Assembly: GCA_964570845.1 (NCBI GenBank)
Contig: CAZMZB010000002.1
Coordinates: 69,015-133,014 of the forward strand
Length of the DNA stretch: 64,000 nucleotides
Reading direction: 5' to 3'
Source: CAZLCC01 sp964570845
GTDB lineage: Bacteria > Patescibacteriota > Saccharimonadia > Saccharimonadales > Saccharimonadaceae
The first letter of the stretch is position 1. Every line of letters begins with the position of its first letter. Below the pieces are notes generated by a model. That model searched no databases. It saw nothing but the letters and a program-made list of their open reading frames with translations, and was not told the DNA's origin. The position numbers were made by a program, and so were the translations under genes. Shown here piece after piece: positions 1 through 8,299 of this stretch.

Positions 1-929
1 ATCCAAAAACTGTCGGCTCGGTGGCACGTAGTGTTGGGCTGAAGCTTAAAAAAGAGCCAATTGATGCGCGGACGTTACCCGAGGATTTGGATGAACTCAA
101 ACGTATTTTAGAAAAAAATAATATATTTGGTCGTGTGACGCCTGATCAAAAGCGCAGCATGGTAAAAGCCTTGCAGGCGAATGGGCATGTCGTTGCGATG
201 ACTGGCGACGGCGTGAATGATGCGCTGGCGCTAAAAGATGCTGATATTGGTGTGGCTATGGCAAGCGGCGCACAGGCGACGAAATCGATTGCCGAGCTGG
301 TGCTACTTGATAATAAGTTTTCTCACATGCCGAGAGTGCTTGCTGAAGGTCGTCGTGTGATTGCGAATATTGAGAGAGTTGCGAACTTGTTTTTAATTAA
401 AAACGTCTACTCTCTTTTCTTGGCGCTGATCATAACACTTTCAGCTTTACCCTATCCGTTTCTGCCGCGACACATGACAGTACTCTCAGCTCTCACAATT
501 GGTATCCCTGCTTTCTTCTTAGCGCTGGCGCCAAATAATCGGCGCTATATCCCAGGGTTCTTGCCAAGAGTTTTAAAATTTGCTGTACCCACAGGCACAG
601 TTATTGCGGCATTAATTTTCATAAGCTATTTGTTAGTGCGTAGTGATGGCGGTTCCGCTGCAGTGGCAAGCACTGTTGCTTCAATGGTGGTGATGGTAGT
701 TGGCGTGTGGGTGCTCTTTTGTTTGGCACGACCTTTAAGAGTCTGGAAAGTTGGCTTAATCGCTTTGATGGCGATTATTTTTGCTTTATTCATTACCCTG
801 CCTTTCACCCAGCAGTTGCTTGGCTATAGCGTGCAAACTCAATATATACAGCTAGCGCTAGGACTAAGTCTTATTGGTATTGTTAGCGTGGAAACTTTAT
901 GGCGCTTTGACCAGCGATTCAGAAAATAG
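1..929 (+). CDS. P-type cation ATPase, C-terminal part (5' end outside window)
   Basis: This is the C-terminal third of a P-type ATPase that pumps cations across the membrane. The frame is open to the left edge, where the codons read PKTVGSVARSVGL, the usual stretch after the P-domain 'GDNPKT', so the GTG at 21 is not the start. The hinge motif TGDGVND lies near residue 62 of the visible part, followed by the conserved run ending in LLDNKF and about six membrane segments. The 'RVANLFLIKNVYSLF' stretch resembles CtpE-like ATPases, which are linked to calcium, but the ion cannot be read from this fragment. It ends 1 bp from the convergent ATPase gene on the other strand. The family call is firm and the substrate is open. 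Confidence 0.9.
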   Translation, partial: PKTVGSVARSVGLKLKKEPIDARTLPEDLDELKRILEKNNIFGRVTPDQKRSMVKALQANGHVVAMTGDGVNDALALKDADIGVAMASGAQATKSIAELVLLDNKFSHMPRVLAEGRRVIANIERVANLFLIKNVYSLFLALIITLSALPYPFLPRHMTVLSALTIGIPAFFLALAPNNRRYIPGFLPRVLKFAVPTGTVIAALIFISYLLVRSDGGSAAVASTVASMVVMVVGVWVLFCLARPLRVWKVGLIALMAIIFALFITLPFTQQLLGYSVQTQYIQLALGLSLIGIVSVETLWRFDQRFRK

Positions 930-930
930 C

Positions 931-3462
931 TTAATCCCCTAGATTTTTAAGATTTCTTCGACTATGAACTTTATGAAGTTCGCCTATGATAATGATAATT
1001 CCAGCTGAGATAGCACCAGTAAATAGCAAGTCGCTAGCGTTGACGGGTGCGACATGCAAGATGCTTTGTAAAGGCCCAAAGAGCGCAAACATTTGTAGTG
1101 AAATGGCAACAGCAAGTCCAATATAAAATTTTGTGTTGACCGCTTTGATTCGAGTAAAGAGAGATTGCAGCTCGCTTCTGGCGTTGAAAGCATTTGCCCA
1201 CTGCATTACGACGAGGCTGCTGAAGGTAATGGTTCGTGCATAGTCAACGGAATGAGACTGCAAGAATATGAAGAAAATGCACAGTGCTATGATTGCCATC
1301 GCGAGTGCGATGAAAATAATTCTGGTGATTAAGAATCTATCCAGAATCGGTGCAGTTGGTTTGCGCGGTGGGGTTTTCATGATATGTTTTTCACCTGGCT
1401 CAAGCCCTAGCGGAATTACTAAAGAAGTGTCAGTAACAAGGTTAATCCAGAGAATTTGCACCGTTGCAACGGGTAATGGAAGTCCAATAAGCAACGCACC
1501 AAGCATTGTCATTACTTCGCCAGCACTGGTTGCCAAAAGATAAAACAGCATGCGGCGAATGTTGCTCAAGATAATTCGCCCCTCTTTAATGGCGGTGATG
1601 ATGCTCTTGAAATTGTTATCAAGCAGTACGATATCTCCTGCTTCTTTGGCAATTTGCGAACCGCTTCCCATAGCAATGCCAACATGTGCGTTACTGAGCG
1701 CTGGCACGTCATTCACGCCATCGCCAGTCATGGCGGTGATGTCATGCTTTTTTAAAATAGAAAGAAGTCGGTGTTTATTTTCTGGAATAACCCGAGCAAA
1801 AATCGAACTGTGGCTCACTCGACTTACCAAAGTTTTGTCAGTCATTTTTGTCATCTCTCGGCTATCGAAAACTTGTTCCCGGTGAGCAACCATACCAAGT
1901 AGCTTGCCAATAGTATAGGCAGTTTCAAAATGGTCGCCTGTAACCATGCGAACGCTCACGCCAGCATTTTTTGCAGCTTGAATAGCGCTTTTTGCTTCTG
2001 ACCTAAGGATATCTGCAACTGTTAAGAAGCCTTCAAATATGAAGCCCTTTTTAGGCAGTTCCTCGAGTGATTGAATGGAGCCCGGCAGTTTGATTTTAGC
2101 AATGGCGATAACTCGAAATCCATGACTGGTGAATGTTTTTAAAGTTTCTTCAGCGTTTTTTAATTGTTTTTCAGTTAAAGATGAGCGTGCTAATACGTGT
2201 TCGGGAGCGCCTTTGACGATAACCTCATGACCGCTATGCGTTGACCAGACATTGCCACTCATTGCGAATTGGTGGTCAAACGGGAGGCTGGCTATGAGTT
2301 TATAGTCTTTTGGTTGTGAAACGTGGTGCTCACTCGCAAAACGGTGCATGGCATCATCAAGCGGGTCATGCAATTTTGCTTTGCCTCTATTGATTGTGAG
2401 TAGCGCAGATTTAGCCAGCACTGACTCCTCTGCCCTATCGTGCGGTTGCCACAAATCGGTAACGGAAAGTTGGTTTTTGGTGAGAGTCCCTGTTTTGTCG
2501 GTTGCGATGGTTGTTATGACACCAATCGATTCAATGGCGCGCATACTGCGCACTAAAGCTTTCCGTTTTGCCATTCGGCGCATGCCAAGTACCAAAATGA
2601 CGGTGATTGCCACTGGAAGACCTTCTGGAACGGCAGAAACAGCGAGTGTTAACACAAAGCGCAATGCTTCAGCAGCTTCCATATTTCGTAGCAAGCTAAG
2701 CCCGAACGCAACAACTGAAATTGCGGCAATAACAACAACAATTTGTGTTAAGAGTTTATCAATTTTATTTTGTACAGGGCTGACTTGCTTATCGCTTCCG
2801 GCGAGCGCGGCAAGTTGACCGAATTGAGTGTCATTTCCAGTTGCAACGATGACTGCTGTGACTTCTCCCGAAACGACAAATGAACCCTGAAAAAGCATAT
2901 TGGTTTGTTCATATGTTTCTTTCTTGTTTTGCAACGGCTTTGTCTGTTTGCTAACGGGTGTTGATTCGCCAGTCAATAACGATTCATCACATCGAACATT
3001 TTTAGCATGCAACAGTCTGGCATCGGCAGGAATTTTTTGCCCCTCATAAAGCATGATGATATCCCCTGGCACAAGCTCTTCAGAATCTATTTCAACGGCT
3101 TTTTCATTTCTTAAAACCTCAATTGTTTGTTTGTCGTGCTTTCTGAGTGCTCTTAAAATACGCTCAGTCGAAAAGCTTTGGGCATAGTAGATAACTGAGC
3201 TTACGGCGATGATAATAACAATAATGACTGCGTCGAGCGCCTCGCCTTTAAAAATAGCAATTGCGGCGGCGATGATGAGTACCAACATGAATACATTCCA
3301 AAATGGCTCAACAATTTTGCGCCATAAAGGTTCGCCCTTAATAGTAATGGAATTATACCCATACTTTTTTAAGCGTTGCTTCGCTTCTTTGCCAGAGAGA
3401 CCTTTGCTTGAGCTGTCAACTACTTTTAGCGTTTCTTCTGTTGTTTTTTGATAAAACAGCAT
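931..3462 (-). CDS. Calcium-type (P2) cation-transporting P-type ATPase
   Basis: This is a full-length 843-residue P-type ATPase. In order it shows an N-terminal cation-ATPase domain (LSGKEAKQRLKKYGYN), the actuator motif TGES, the M4 motif PEGLP typical of calcium pumps, the phosphorylation site DKTGTLT, the hinge TGDGVND, and an M6 segment NLVTDTSLVIPLG that keeps the N, T and D used for calcium in SERCA/PMCA relatives. It probably exports Ca2+ or a similar cation. A -10-like TACAAT (3471-3476, minus strand) sits 8 nt before the ATG, so the mRNA may be leaderless. Having two convergent P-type ATPases tail to tail, 1 bp apart, suggests a small cation-homeostasis locus; the paralogues are not close copies. 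Confidence 0.93.
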   Translation of the reverse strand: MLFYQKTTEETLKVVDSSSKGLSGKEAKQRLKKYGYNSITIKGEPLWRKIVEPFWNVFMLVLIIAAAIAIFKGEALDAVIIVIIIAVSSVIYYAQSFSTERILRALRKHDKQTIEVLRNEKAVEIDSEELVPGDIIMLYEGQKIPADARLLHAKNVRCDESLLTGESTPVSKQTKPLQNKKETYEQTNMLFQGSFVVSGEVTAVIVATGNDTQFGQLAALAGSDKQVSPVQNKIDKLLTQIVVVIAAISVVAFGLSLLRNMEAAEALRFVLTLAVSAVPEGLPVAITVILVLGMRRMAKRKALVRSMRAIESIGVITTIATDKTGTLTKNQLSVTDLWQPHDRAEESVLAKSALLTINRGKAKLHDPLDDAMHRFASEHHVSQPKDYKLIASLPFDHQFAMSGNVWSTHSGHEVIVKGAPEHVLARSSLTEKQLKNAEETLKTFTSHGFRVIAIAKIKLPGSIQSLEELPKKGFIFEGFLTVADILRSEAKSAIQAAKNAGVSVRMVTGDHFETAYTIGKLLGMVAHREQVFDSREMTKMTDKTLVSRVSHSSIFARVIPENKHRLLSILKKHDITAMTGDGVNDVPALSNAHVGIAMGSGSQIAKEAGDIVLLDNNFKSIITAIKEGRIILSNIRRMLFYLLATSAGEVMTMLGALLIGLPLPVATVQILWINLVTDTSLVIPLGLEPGEKHIMKTPPRKPTAPILDRFLITRIIFIALAMAIIALCIFFIFLQSHSVDYARTITFSSLVVMQWANAFNARSELQSLFTRIKAVNTKFYIGLAVAISLQMFALFGPLQSILHVAPVNASDLLFTGAISAGIIIIIGELHKVHSRRNLKNLGD

Positions 3463-3553
3463 CTGTTTTTATTGTACTTGAAATAGTATTAATCGACCAT
3501 TCTTAGCGTAAGAGTTTTATAATTTGTTACTATTTTGTATACTTATAAGCAAT

Positions 3554-3688
3554 ATGGCTATAAAGAAAAAAACTAGGAAAGCTGTCACGGTTGACTACAG
3601 CCCAAATAAAGTAACATTTGGTATAGCACTATTAGCAGTGATAAGTATTTTTGCGCTCGCAATTTTGCTATTTACGGCTGGTCGCTAA
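3554..3688 (+). CDS. Small single-span membrane protein, 44 aa, unknown
   Basis: This short gene encodes MAIKKKTRKAVTVDYSPNKV and then one hydrophobic helix (FGIALLAVISIFALAILLF) ending in TAGR. The basic N-terminus is expected to stay in the cytoplasm. A TATAAT at 3518-3523 lies 30 nt upstream; no good -35 was seen. It sits alone between an ATPase gene on the opposite strand and a permease that has its own promoter. Codon boundaries, a clean membrane helix and the spacing support a real gene, but the family is not recognised. Confidence 0.6.
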   Translation: MAIKKKTRKAVTVDYSPNKVTFGIALLAVISIFALAILLFTAGR

Positions 3689-3715
3689 ATATTTAGCCGG
3701 ACTATTTCGATTGCA

Positions 3716-3744
3716 TTGCTTAATATTTAGTGACGGCGTATAAT
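3716..3744 (+). promoter_or_regulatory. Sigma70-type promoter of the AI-2E-type permease gene
   Basis: TTGCTT at 3716-3721 and TATAAT at 3739-3744 are separated by 17 nt. Transcription would start near 3751, and a GGAG (3763-3766) precedes the ATG at 3776. Confidence 0.7.
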
Positions 3745-3775
3745 CAAATTAAGTTTTATTGTGGAGTTAAATTAG

Positions 3776-4891
3776 ATGAAAGTACGGATTGAAATAGAAA
3801 CCAAAACATTTGTTCGGTTTTGGTTGGTTGTTATCGGGTTTATATTGGCACTTGGAGCGATTTATATTGCTCGTGAGGCGATTATTGCTGTGGGTATTGC
3901 AGCATTTTTGGCAGTTGCACTTAACCCTCCTGTTTCGAAAATAGCAAGGAGTTTGCCTGGCAATAGCCGAGTTGGGGCTACGGCAATCGCCTATGTTACT
4001 GTCGTGACCATTATTATAGGGTTTATCATATTGATCATTCCACCGATTGTTGAACAGTCTTCTAAGTTTGTGAAAACATTGCCAGATACGGTGAACCAAT
4101 TTAGTACGCAGACCAAAGTAGTTGACGATGCGATTACGCGATATGGTCTCGAGGAGCAATATCAGGAGGCGGTTGAAACGGTTCAAAGTGAGATATCTCA
4201 TTCGCTTTCATCGGCTGGAAAAATTGCGGTTGGCAGCGTTGGCTCTGCGCTTAATACCGCAGTAATGACAATTGTTGTACTGGTTTTGACGTTCCTCATG
4301 CTTATTGAGGGTCCGGGTTGGATAAATCGAGTATGGAAGCTATATGAAAACGATACGAAATTGACAAGACATAAAGAACTATTCAAGAAAATGTATAAGG
4401 TAGTGACTGGCTATGTGAACGGTCAGGTGGTTGTGGCTGGCATTGCGGCAACAGTGAGTTTGGTTGGAGTGTTAATTCTTAGTTCCCTCTTTCCGCTTCC
4501 TGCTAATTTAGCGATTCCAATTGCGGTTGTCGTGTTCTTTACCGGAATGATCCCGATGTTCGGAGCAACCATTGGTGGAACAATCGCAACAGTATTATTG
4601 GCTCTCAATGATTTCTGGGCAGCAACTATCTTTATTATTTTCTTCTTTGTCTATCAGCAGATTGAAAACAACTTTATCTCACCTGTCGTACAGTCAAAAA
4701 CCGTAGAGCTCTCTGCCTTATCTGTGCTAGTCGCTATTACTATCGGCCTTTCACTATTTGGTGTTCTGGGCGGTCTTATCGCAATTCCAATTGCCGGGTG
4801 TTTGCGAGTTCTTTTCTTAGATCATCTGGAGCGTCGACAGCAGAGTCATAAAAAATCAGCTACAAAAGCGCCGAAAACAAAAACGGCATAG
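3776..4891 (+). CDS. AI-2E family transporter (PerM/UPF0118 type)
   Basis: This is a 371-residue polytopic membrane protein of the AI-2E/PerM exporter family. Two hydrophobic segments near residues 13-40 and 63-90 are followed by a soluble stretch (about 95-165) and then further membrane segments. The conserved C-terminal signature is present: GMIPMFGATIGG and QQIENNFISPVVQSKTVEL, ending in a lysine-rich tail. Family members export small molecules or act in sodium/proton exchange, and the substrate here is unknown. It has a clear promoter and ribosome binding site, and converges on cysS. Confidence 0.88.
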   Translation: MKVRIEIETKTFVRFWLVVIGFILALGAIYIAREAIIAVGIAAFLAVALNPPVSKIARSLPGNSRVGATAIAYVTVVTIIIGFIILIIPPIVEQSSKFVKTLPDTVNQFSTQTKVVDDAITRYGLEEQYQEAVETVQSEISHSLSSAGKIAVGSVGSALNTAVMTIVVLVLTFLMLIEGPGWINRVWKLYENDTKLTRHKELFKKMYKVVTGYVNGQVVVAGIAATVSLVGVLILSSLFPLPANLAIPIAVVVFFTGMIPMFGATIGGTIATVLLALNDFWAATIFIIFFFVYQQIENNFISPVVQSKTVELSALSVLVAITIGLSLFGVLGGLIAIPIAGCLRVLFLDHLERRQQSHKKSATKAPKTKTA

Positions 4892-4902
4892 TAGTTTTTT
4901 AT

Positions 4903-6351
4903 TTAAGCCCAGTACCAAACGGCACCATCCTGCGTATCGTTTAGCTGAATATTTTGTGAGAGTAGAGCGTCTCTCAGCGCATCGCTCTTCACCCAGTCTT
5001 TGTTGGTTCGTGCTACTTCCCTTTCCTGGATTAATTGCCTCTGCTCACCCGTTATATCAGGAGTGCTCTCAATAAGCTCGAGACCGAGCAGGCTATCTAT
5101 GGTTGTGAGTAGTTCGGTAAGAGCATTCTTACAAACTCGCCCTAGTGGGTTCTCTGAAATTAACGAAAAGGCTTCATCGACAATTTGTAGTGCTGCAGGA
5201 GTATTAATATCTTCATTCAACGCTTCGGCAATACCTTGAGTTGCGCGAACGAGAGATATCTTGTATGTTTCGACAATTTCCGAAGCCTTTTCTGGCTGTG
5301 TTTTAGTTTGCCATCTCAAGGCAGCAATTTCTTTCCAGTGTCTCAATCTTATCTTTGCACTTTCAAGGTTTTCCCATGTGAAGTTACTTTCTGTTCGATA
5401 ATGACTTTGTAAAACAAACATTTTAAAGTCAAGTGCTGAGTAGCCCTTCTTCTCAATGTCTTGTAGTGTATAACCATTGCTAAGAGACTTGCTAATTTTT
5501 GTACCATTCGCTTTCAGGTGATTATTATGAAGCCAATATCGAGAAAAAAGTTTTCCGGTCGCTGCCTCACTTTGCGCAATTTCATTGGTATGATGCACGG
5601 GAATGTGGTCGATACCGCCAGTATGAATATCAAGCGTTTTGCTTAAAATATTCATAGCGATTGCTGAACATTCAAGATGCCAGCCAGGAAAGCCTTTTTT
5701 CGCCTCACCTTCTACTAAGTCTTTTGGTGTATCCCACTCCATATCTCGCCTGGTGTTTTTTGGTGTAAATTTCCAAAGCGCAAAGTCGCTCGGATTTCTT
5801 TTTTGTAGATTTTGCTCTACCCTGGCTCCAGCTTTAAGTGCAGCAAGATTTAAATGAGCGAAGTCAGCATACGTCGGAAACTTACTGGTATCAAAATAGA
5901 TCCCATCATCAATTTGATAAGTAAAACCTTTTTGTTTTAATTGCCGAACAAGCTCAAGTTGCTGAGGGATGAAGTCAGTTGCTTTTGCGATGTGGGTGGG
6001 CGTGATTAATCCAAGCTTTCTTATATCATCGAGACAGTCTTTAGTATAAAACTCCGCAATTTGCCACGCTGTTTTATTTTCTCGTCTAGCCCCTTTTTCT
6101 AGCTTATCCTCGCCTTCGTCCTCATCACTTGTTAAGTGGCCAACGTCAGTGATATTCATGACTCTATCAACCGAATAGCCATTTGACTCCAATGTGCGCA
6201 CAAGAATATCCCAGTAAATATAAGCTGTCCAGTTACCGATGTGGAGATAATCATATACCGTTGGTCCACAAGTATAGAGCAGCACACTCTGCGGAGTTTG
6301 AGGCACAAATTCCTCTGTTTTTCTGGTGAGGGTATTATGCAGTTTTATCAT
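4903..6351 (-). CDS. cysS: Cysteinyl-tRNA synthetase
   Basis: This class I synthetase attaches cysteine to tRNA-Cys (a tRNA-Cys gene lies at 62050-62123). The HIGH motif appears as HIGN near residue 37 and the KMSKS motif as KISKS near 288. The zinc site that selects cysteine is intact: Cys in YTCGPT, Cys in HLECSA, and His and Glu in HHTNEIAQ. The length of 482 residues is normal. Its start overlaps the end of the DHH phosphoesterase gene by 17 bp, so the two are probably translated together. The kept zinc ligands matter because other zinc motifs in this window are missing. Confidence 0.97.
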   Translation of the reverse strand: MIKLHNTLTRKTEEFVPQTPQSVLLYTCGPTVYDYLHIGNWTAYIYWDILVRTLESNGYSVDRVMNITDVGHLTSDEDEGEDKLEKGARRENKTAWQIAEFYTKDCLDDIRKLGLITPTHIAKATDFIPQQLELVRQLKQKGFTYQIDDGIYFDTSKFPTYADFAHLNLAALKAGARVEQNLQKRNPSDFALWKFTPKNTRRDMEWDTPKDLVEGEAKKGFPGWHLECSAIAMNILSKTLDIHTGGIDHIPVHHTNEIAQSEAATGKLFSRYWLHNNHLKANGTKISKSLSNGYTLQDIEKKGYSALDFKMFVLQSHYRTESNFTWENLESAKIRLRHWKEIAALRWQTKTQPEKASEIVETYKISLVRATQGIAEALNEDINTPAALQIVDEAFSLISENPLGRVCKNALTELLTTIDSLLGLELIESTPDITGEQRQLIQEREVARTNKDWVKSDALRDALLSQNIQLNDTQDGAVWYWA

Positions 6352-7336
6352 AATCTTTCAATATTTTATTAATTGCACCGATGAGTTCATTTACTACTTT
6401 GTCATACTCTTCGTGAATCCTGAAACCAGCTGCAAATGGATGACCGCCACCGCCAAAGAACCCAGCCACTTTTTCTGCAACCTTCGCGTCCGGATTGGTA
6501 CGAATTTTGCCGGTTACTTTTCTATCAGGATATGTCTTTAGAGCCACCGCAATACGCACTCCGGTAACAAGCCTCATTTCATCAAGTACAAGCATACTTG
6601 GGTTGTATTGATCACTATATGCTGCAATTTCTTCCCATGGAATATGAATGAGTGCCAATTGGCCATCTAGGTGATATTCAACCCTTTCAAGCAATCTACC
6701 CTTATATGCCAGTATTTCAGGAGACTTTTTCATAAATTCTTTACGACGGGTGTCCAGCTCGCTGGGATGTGCTCCGAGCTTAATAAGCTCTGCGACAGTA
6801 TGCAGGCTTTTTGCGGTTGTTCCTTCACTACTTAAGCCTAAGCTATCAGAAAGAATGGCAAGCATGATGCCTTCGGCAGCCTGTTTATTAACTGTCCATT
6901 TATTTTGAACTGCCAGATCATAAATAATCTCTGCAGTCGCAACAGCACTTTCCTCGGCTATTAAGGTGTGGTCGAACGGCAGATCACTTTTTGTGAGATG
7001 ATGGTCGATAACTATAACGGGTTTCTTTTTTAATTGGGCAAGGTTCTCTGGTGTCAGCGCTTTTTCCATTAATGTCTTACTGGCGGTATCAACAATGAGG
7101 AATAACTCTGCGTCGGTCGGCAATTCGTCTCTAATGCGATCCCATCCTTTCGCATAACGAAGATACTTTGGAATATCGACTGGACAATAAAGACTCACCT
7201 TTTTTCCCAAGTCACCAAGAATTTCTTCAAGCGCGAGCGCGCTTCCTAGGGAATCACCATCTGGATTCTCGGCTTGAATAATAGCAATGTGTGAGGCGGT
7301 TTGGATTAACTGACTAATTTGTTCATATGATTTCAC
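6335..7336 (-). CDS. DHH-family phosphoesterase (NrnA/oligoribonuclease-like)
   Basis: This 333-residue protein belongs to the DHH/DHHA1 family, which degrades short oligoribonucleotides, pAp or cyclic dinucleotides using manganese. Visible motifs are NPDGDSLGS near residue 25, a DTAS segment near 107, DHH in VIVIDHHLT near 137, and the DHHA1 signature GGGGHPFAAGFR near the C-terminus. The GTG start overlaps the recR stop (GTGA), indicating translational coupling. The exact substrate cannot be told from sequence alone. Confidence 0.9.
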   Translation of the reverse strand: MKSYEQISQLIQTASHIAIIQAENPDGDSLGSALALEEILGDLGKKVSLYCPVDIPKYLRYAKGWDRIRDELPTDAELFLIVDTASKTLMEKALTPENLAQLKKKPVIVIDHHLTKSDLPFDHTLIAEESAVATAEIIYDLAVQNKWTVNKQAAEGIMLAILSDSLGLSSEGTTAKSLHTVAELIKLGAHPSELDTRRKEFMKKSPEILAYKGRLLERVEYHLDGQLALIHIPWEEIAAYSDQYNPSMLVLDEMRLVTGVRIAVALKTYPDRKVTGKIRTNPDAKVAEKVAGFFGGGGHPFAAGFRIHEEYDKVVNELIGAINKILKDYDKTA

Positions 7337-7947
7337 AGAGGTTTTCTTCCTTCCAGTGCATGGGTCAGAGTAATCTGATCGGCATATTCAAGATCAATAC
7401 CAACCGGAATACCGCGTGCAAGCCGACTCATTTTTATATCCAGTTCAGCATCTTTGACCTGCTTTTGTAGGAATAGTGCGGTTGACTCACCTTCAACGCT
7501 AGCGTTTGTGGCAAGGATAACTTCTTCAACTTCATCTTGTTTCAATCTTTCTAAGAGTTCGTTAATGTGTAGCTGCTCCGGGCCAATGCCATCGATGGGG
7601 CTAATGGCTCCGCCAAGTACGTGATAGGTTCCTTTGAATTGCCCTGTTCTCTCAAGCGCTAGCACGTCAAATGGCTCTTCAACAATGGCTACCAGCTTTT
7701 TATTACGATCTTTATCACTATAAAGTGCAGATACTTCTTCATCTTTATCAATGAGCATGAATGTCTTTGAGCACTGTTTCACTCCGCTATGTACATTATG
7801 TACAGCCTCGGCTAACCTAGTTGCATTTTTAGGGTTAGTGCGTAGTAAAAAATAGGCGTAACGCTCAGCGGTACGCGAACCAACTCCAGGGAGCTTTCCC
7901 AGCTCCTCAATGAGTTGTGTAAGTGCTTTTGGTAACGCTGATTTCAC
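7333..7947 (-). CDS. recR: Recombination protein RecR lacking its zinc finger
   Basis: RecR loads RecA in gap repair together with RecF/RecO. The helix-hairpin-helix (LGKLPGVGSRTAERYA, residues 16-31), the Toprim core (VAIVEEPFDVLALERTGQF) and SPIDGIGPEQL are present in the normal order, and the 204-residue length is usual. The four-cysteine zinc finger between them is gone: the stretch KQCSKTFMLIDKDEEVSALY holds one Cys where the family has four. The start is GTG at 7947, 17 bp after ebfC. The ebfC-recR pairing is the classical order. Confidence 0.93.
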   Translation of the reverse strand: MKSALPKALTQLIEELGKLPGVGSRTAERYAYFLLRTNPKNATRLAEAVHNVHSGVKQCSKTFMLIDKDEEVSALYSDKDRNKKLVAIVEEPFDVLALERTGQFKGTYHVLGGAISPIDGIGPEQLHINELLERLKQDEVEEVILATNASVEGESTALFLQKQVKDAELDIKMSRLARGIPVGIDLEYADQITLTHALEGRKPL

Positions 7948-7964
7948 TGGAAAATACCGTACCC

Positions 7965-8252
7965 TTAAAGACCAAGATTACCCAACCCGCCCATCAGCGG
8001 CTTCATCTTTTCAGCCGCAACTTCCTGAGCCTTTTGCGTCGCATCACGTACTGCAATCTCAATCCACTTTTCTAACTCTTCGATATCGTCAAGATCAACC
8101 ATATCCGGGTCAATCTTTACTTTTTTAAGCTTTAACTCACCATTAACTTGCACAACGACTGCGCCATCACCAGCTTCAACTTCAACAATCTCTTTGGAAA
8201 GTTCTTTTTGAGCCTTCTTTAATTTCATGACCATTTTGGCGTTATCTAACAC
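7965..8252 (-). CDS. ebfC: YbaB/EbfC nucleoid-associated protein
   Basis: This 95-residue protein matches the YbaB/EbfC family of DNA-binding, nucleoid-associated dimers: an N-terminal amphipathic helix rich in Lys (MVMKLKKAQKELSKEIVEVE), a central beta sheet (GDGAVVVQVNGELKLKKVKID) and a C-terminal helix. It starts with GTG at 8252 behind GGAGG. It lies directly upstream of recR, as in many bacteria where dnaX, ebfC and recR are linked; here dnaB and a glycosyltransferase separate it from dnaX. Confidence 0.93.
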   Translation of the reverse strand: MLDNAKMVMKLKKAQKELSKEIVEVEAGDGAVVVQVNGELKLKKVKIDPDMVDLDDIEELEKWIEIAVRDATQKAQEVAAEKMKPLMGGLGNLGL

Positions 8253-8299
8253 TTTACTCCTCCTTGTTTTTGCTATCTTAGACTACTTATCTAATTATA

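Noticed and set aside
21..929. GTG at 21 as the start of a short P-type ATPase-like protein
   Set aside because: The frame is open to the edge and encodes the conserved P-domain residues PKTVGSV before it, so the gene is cut by the window.
2348..2818. Long open frame on the plus strand inside the calcium ATPase gene
   Set aside because: It is the antisense frame of a well-conserved gene and has low-complexity Ser/Ala content typical of shadows.
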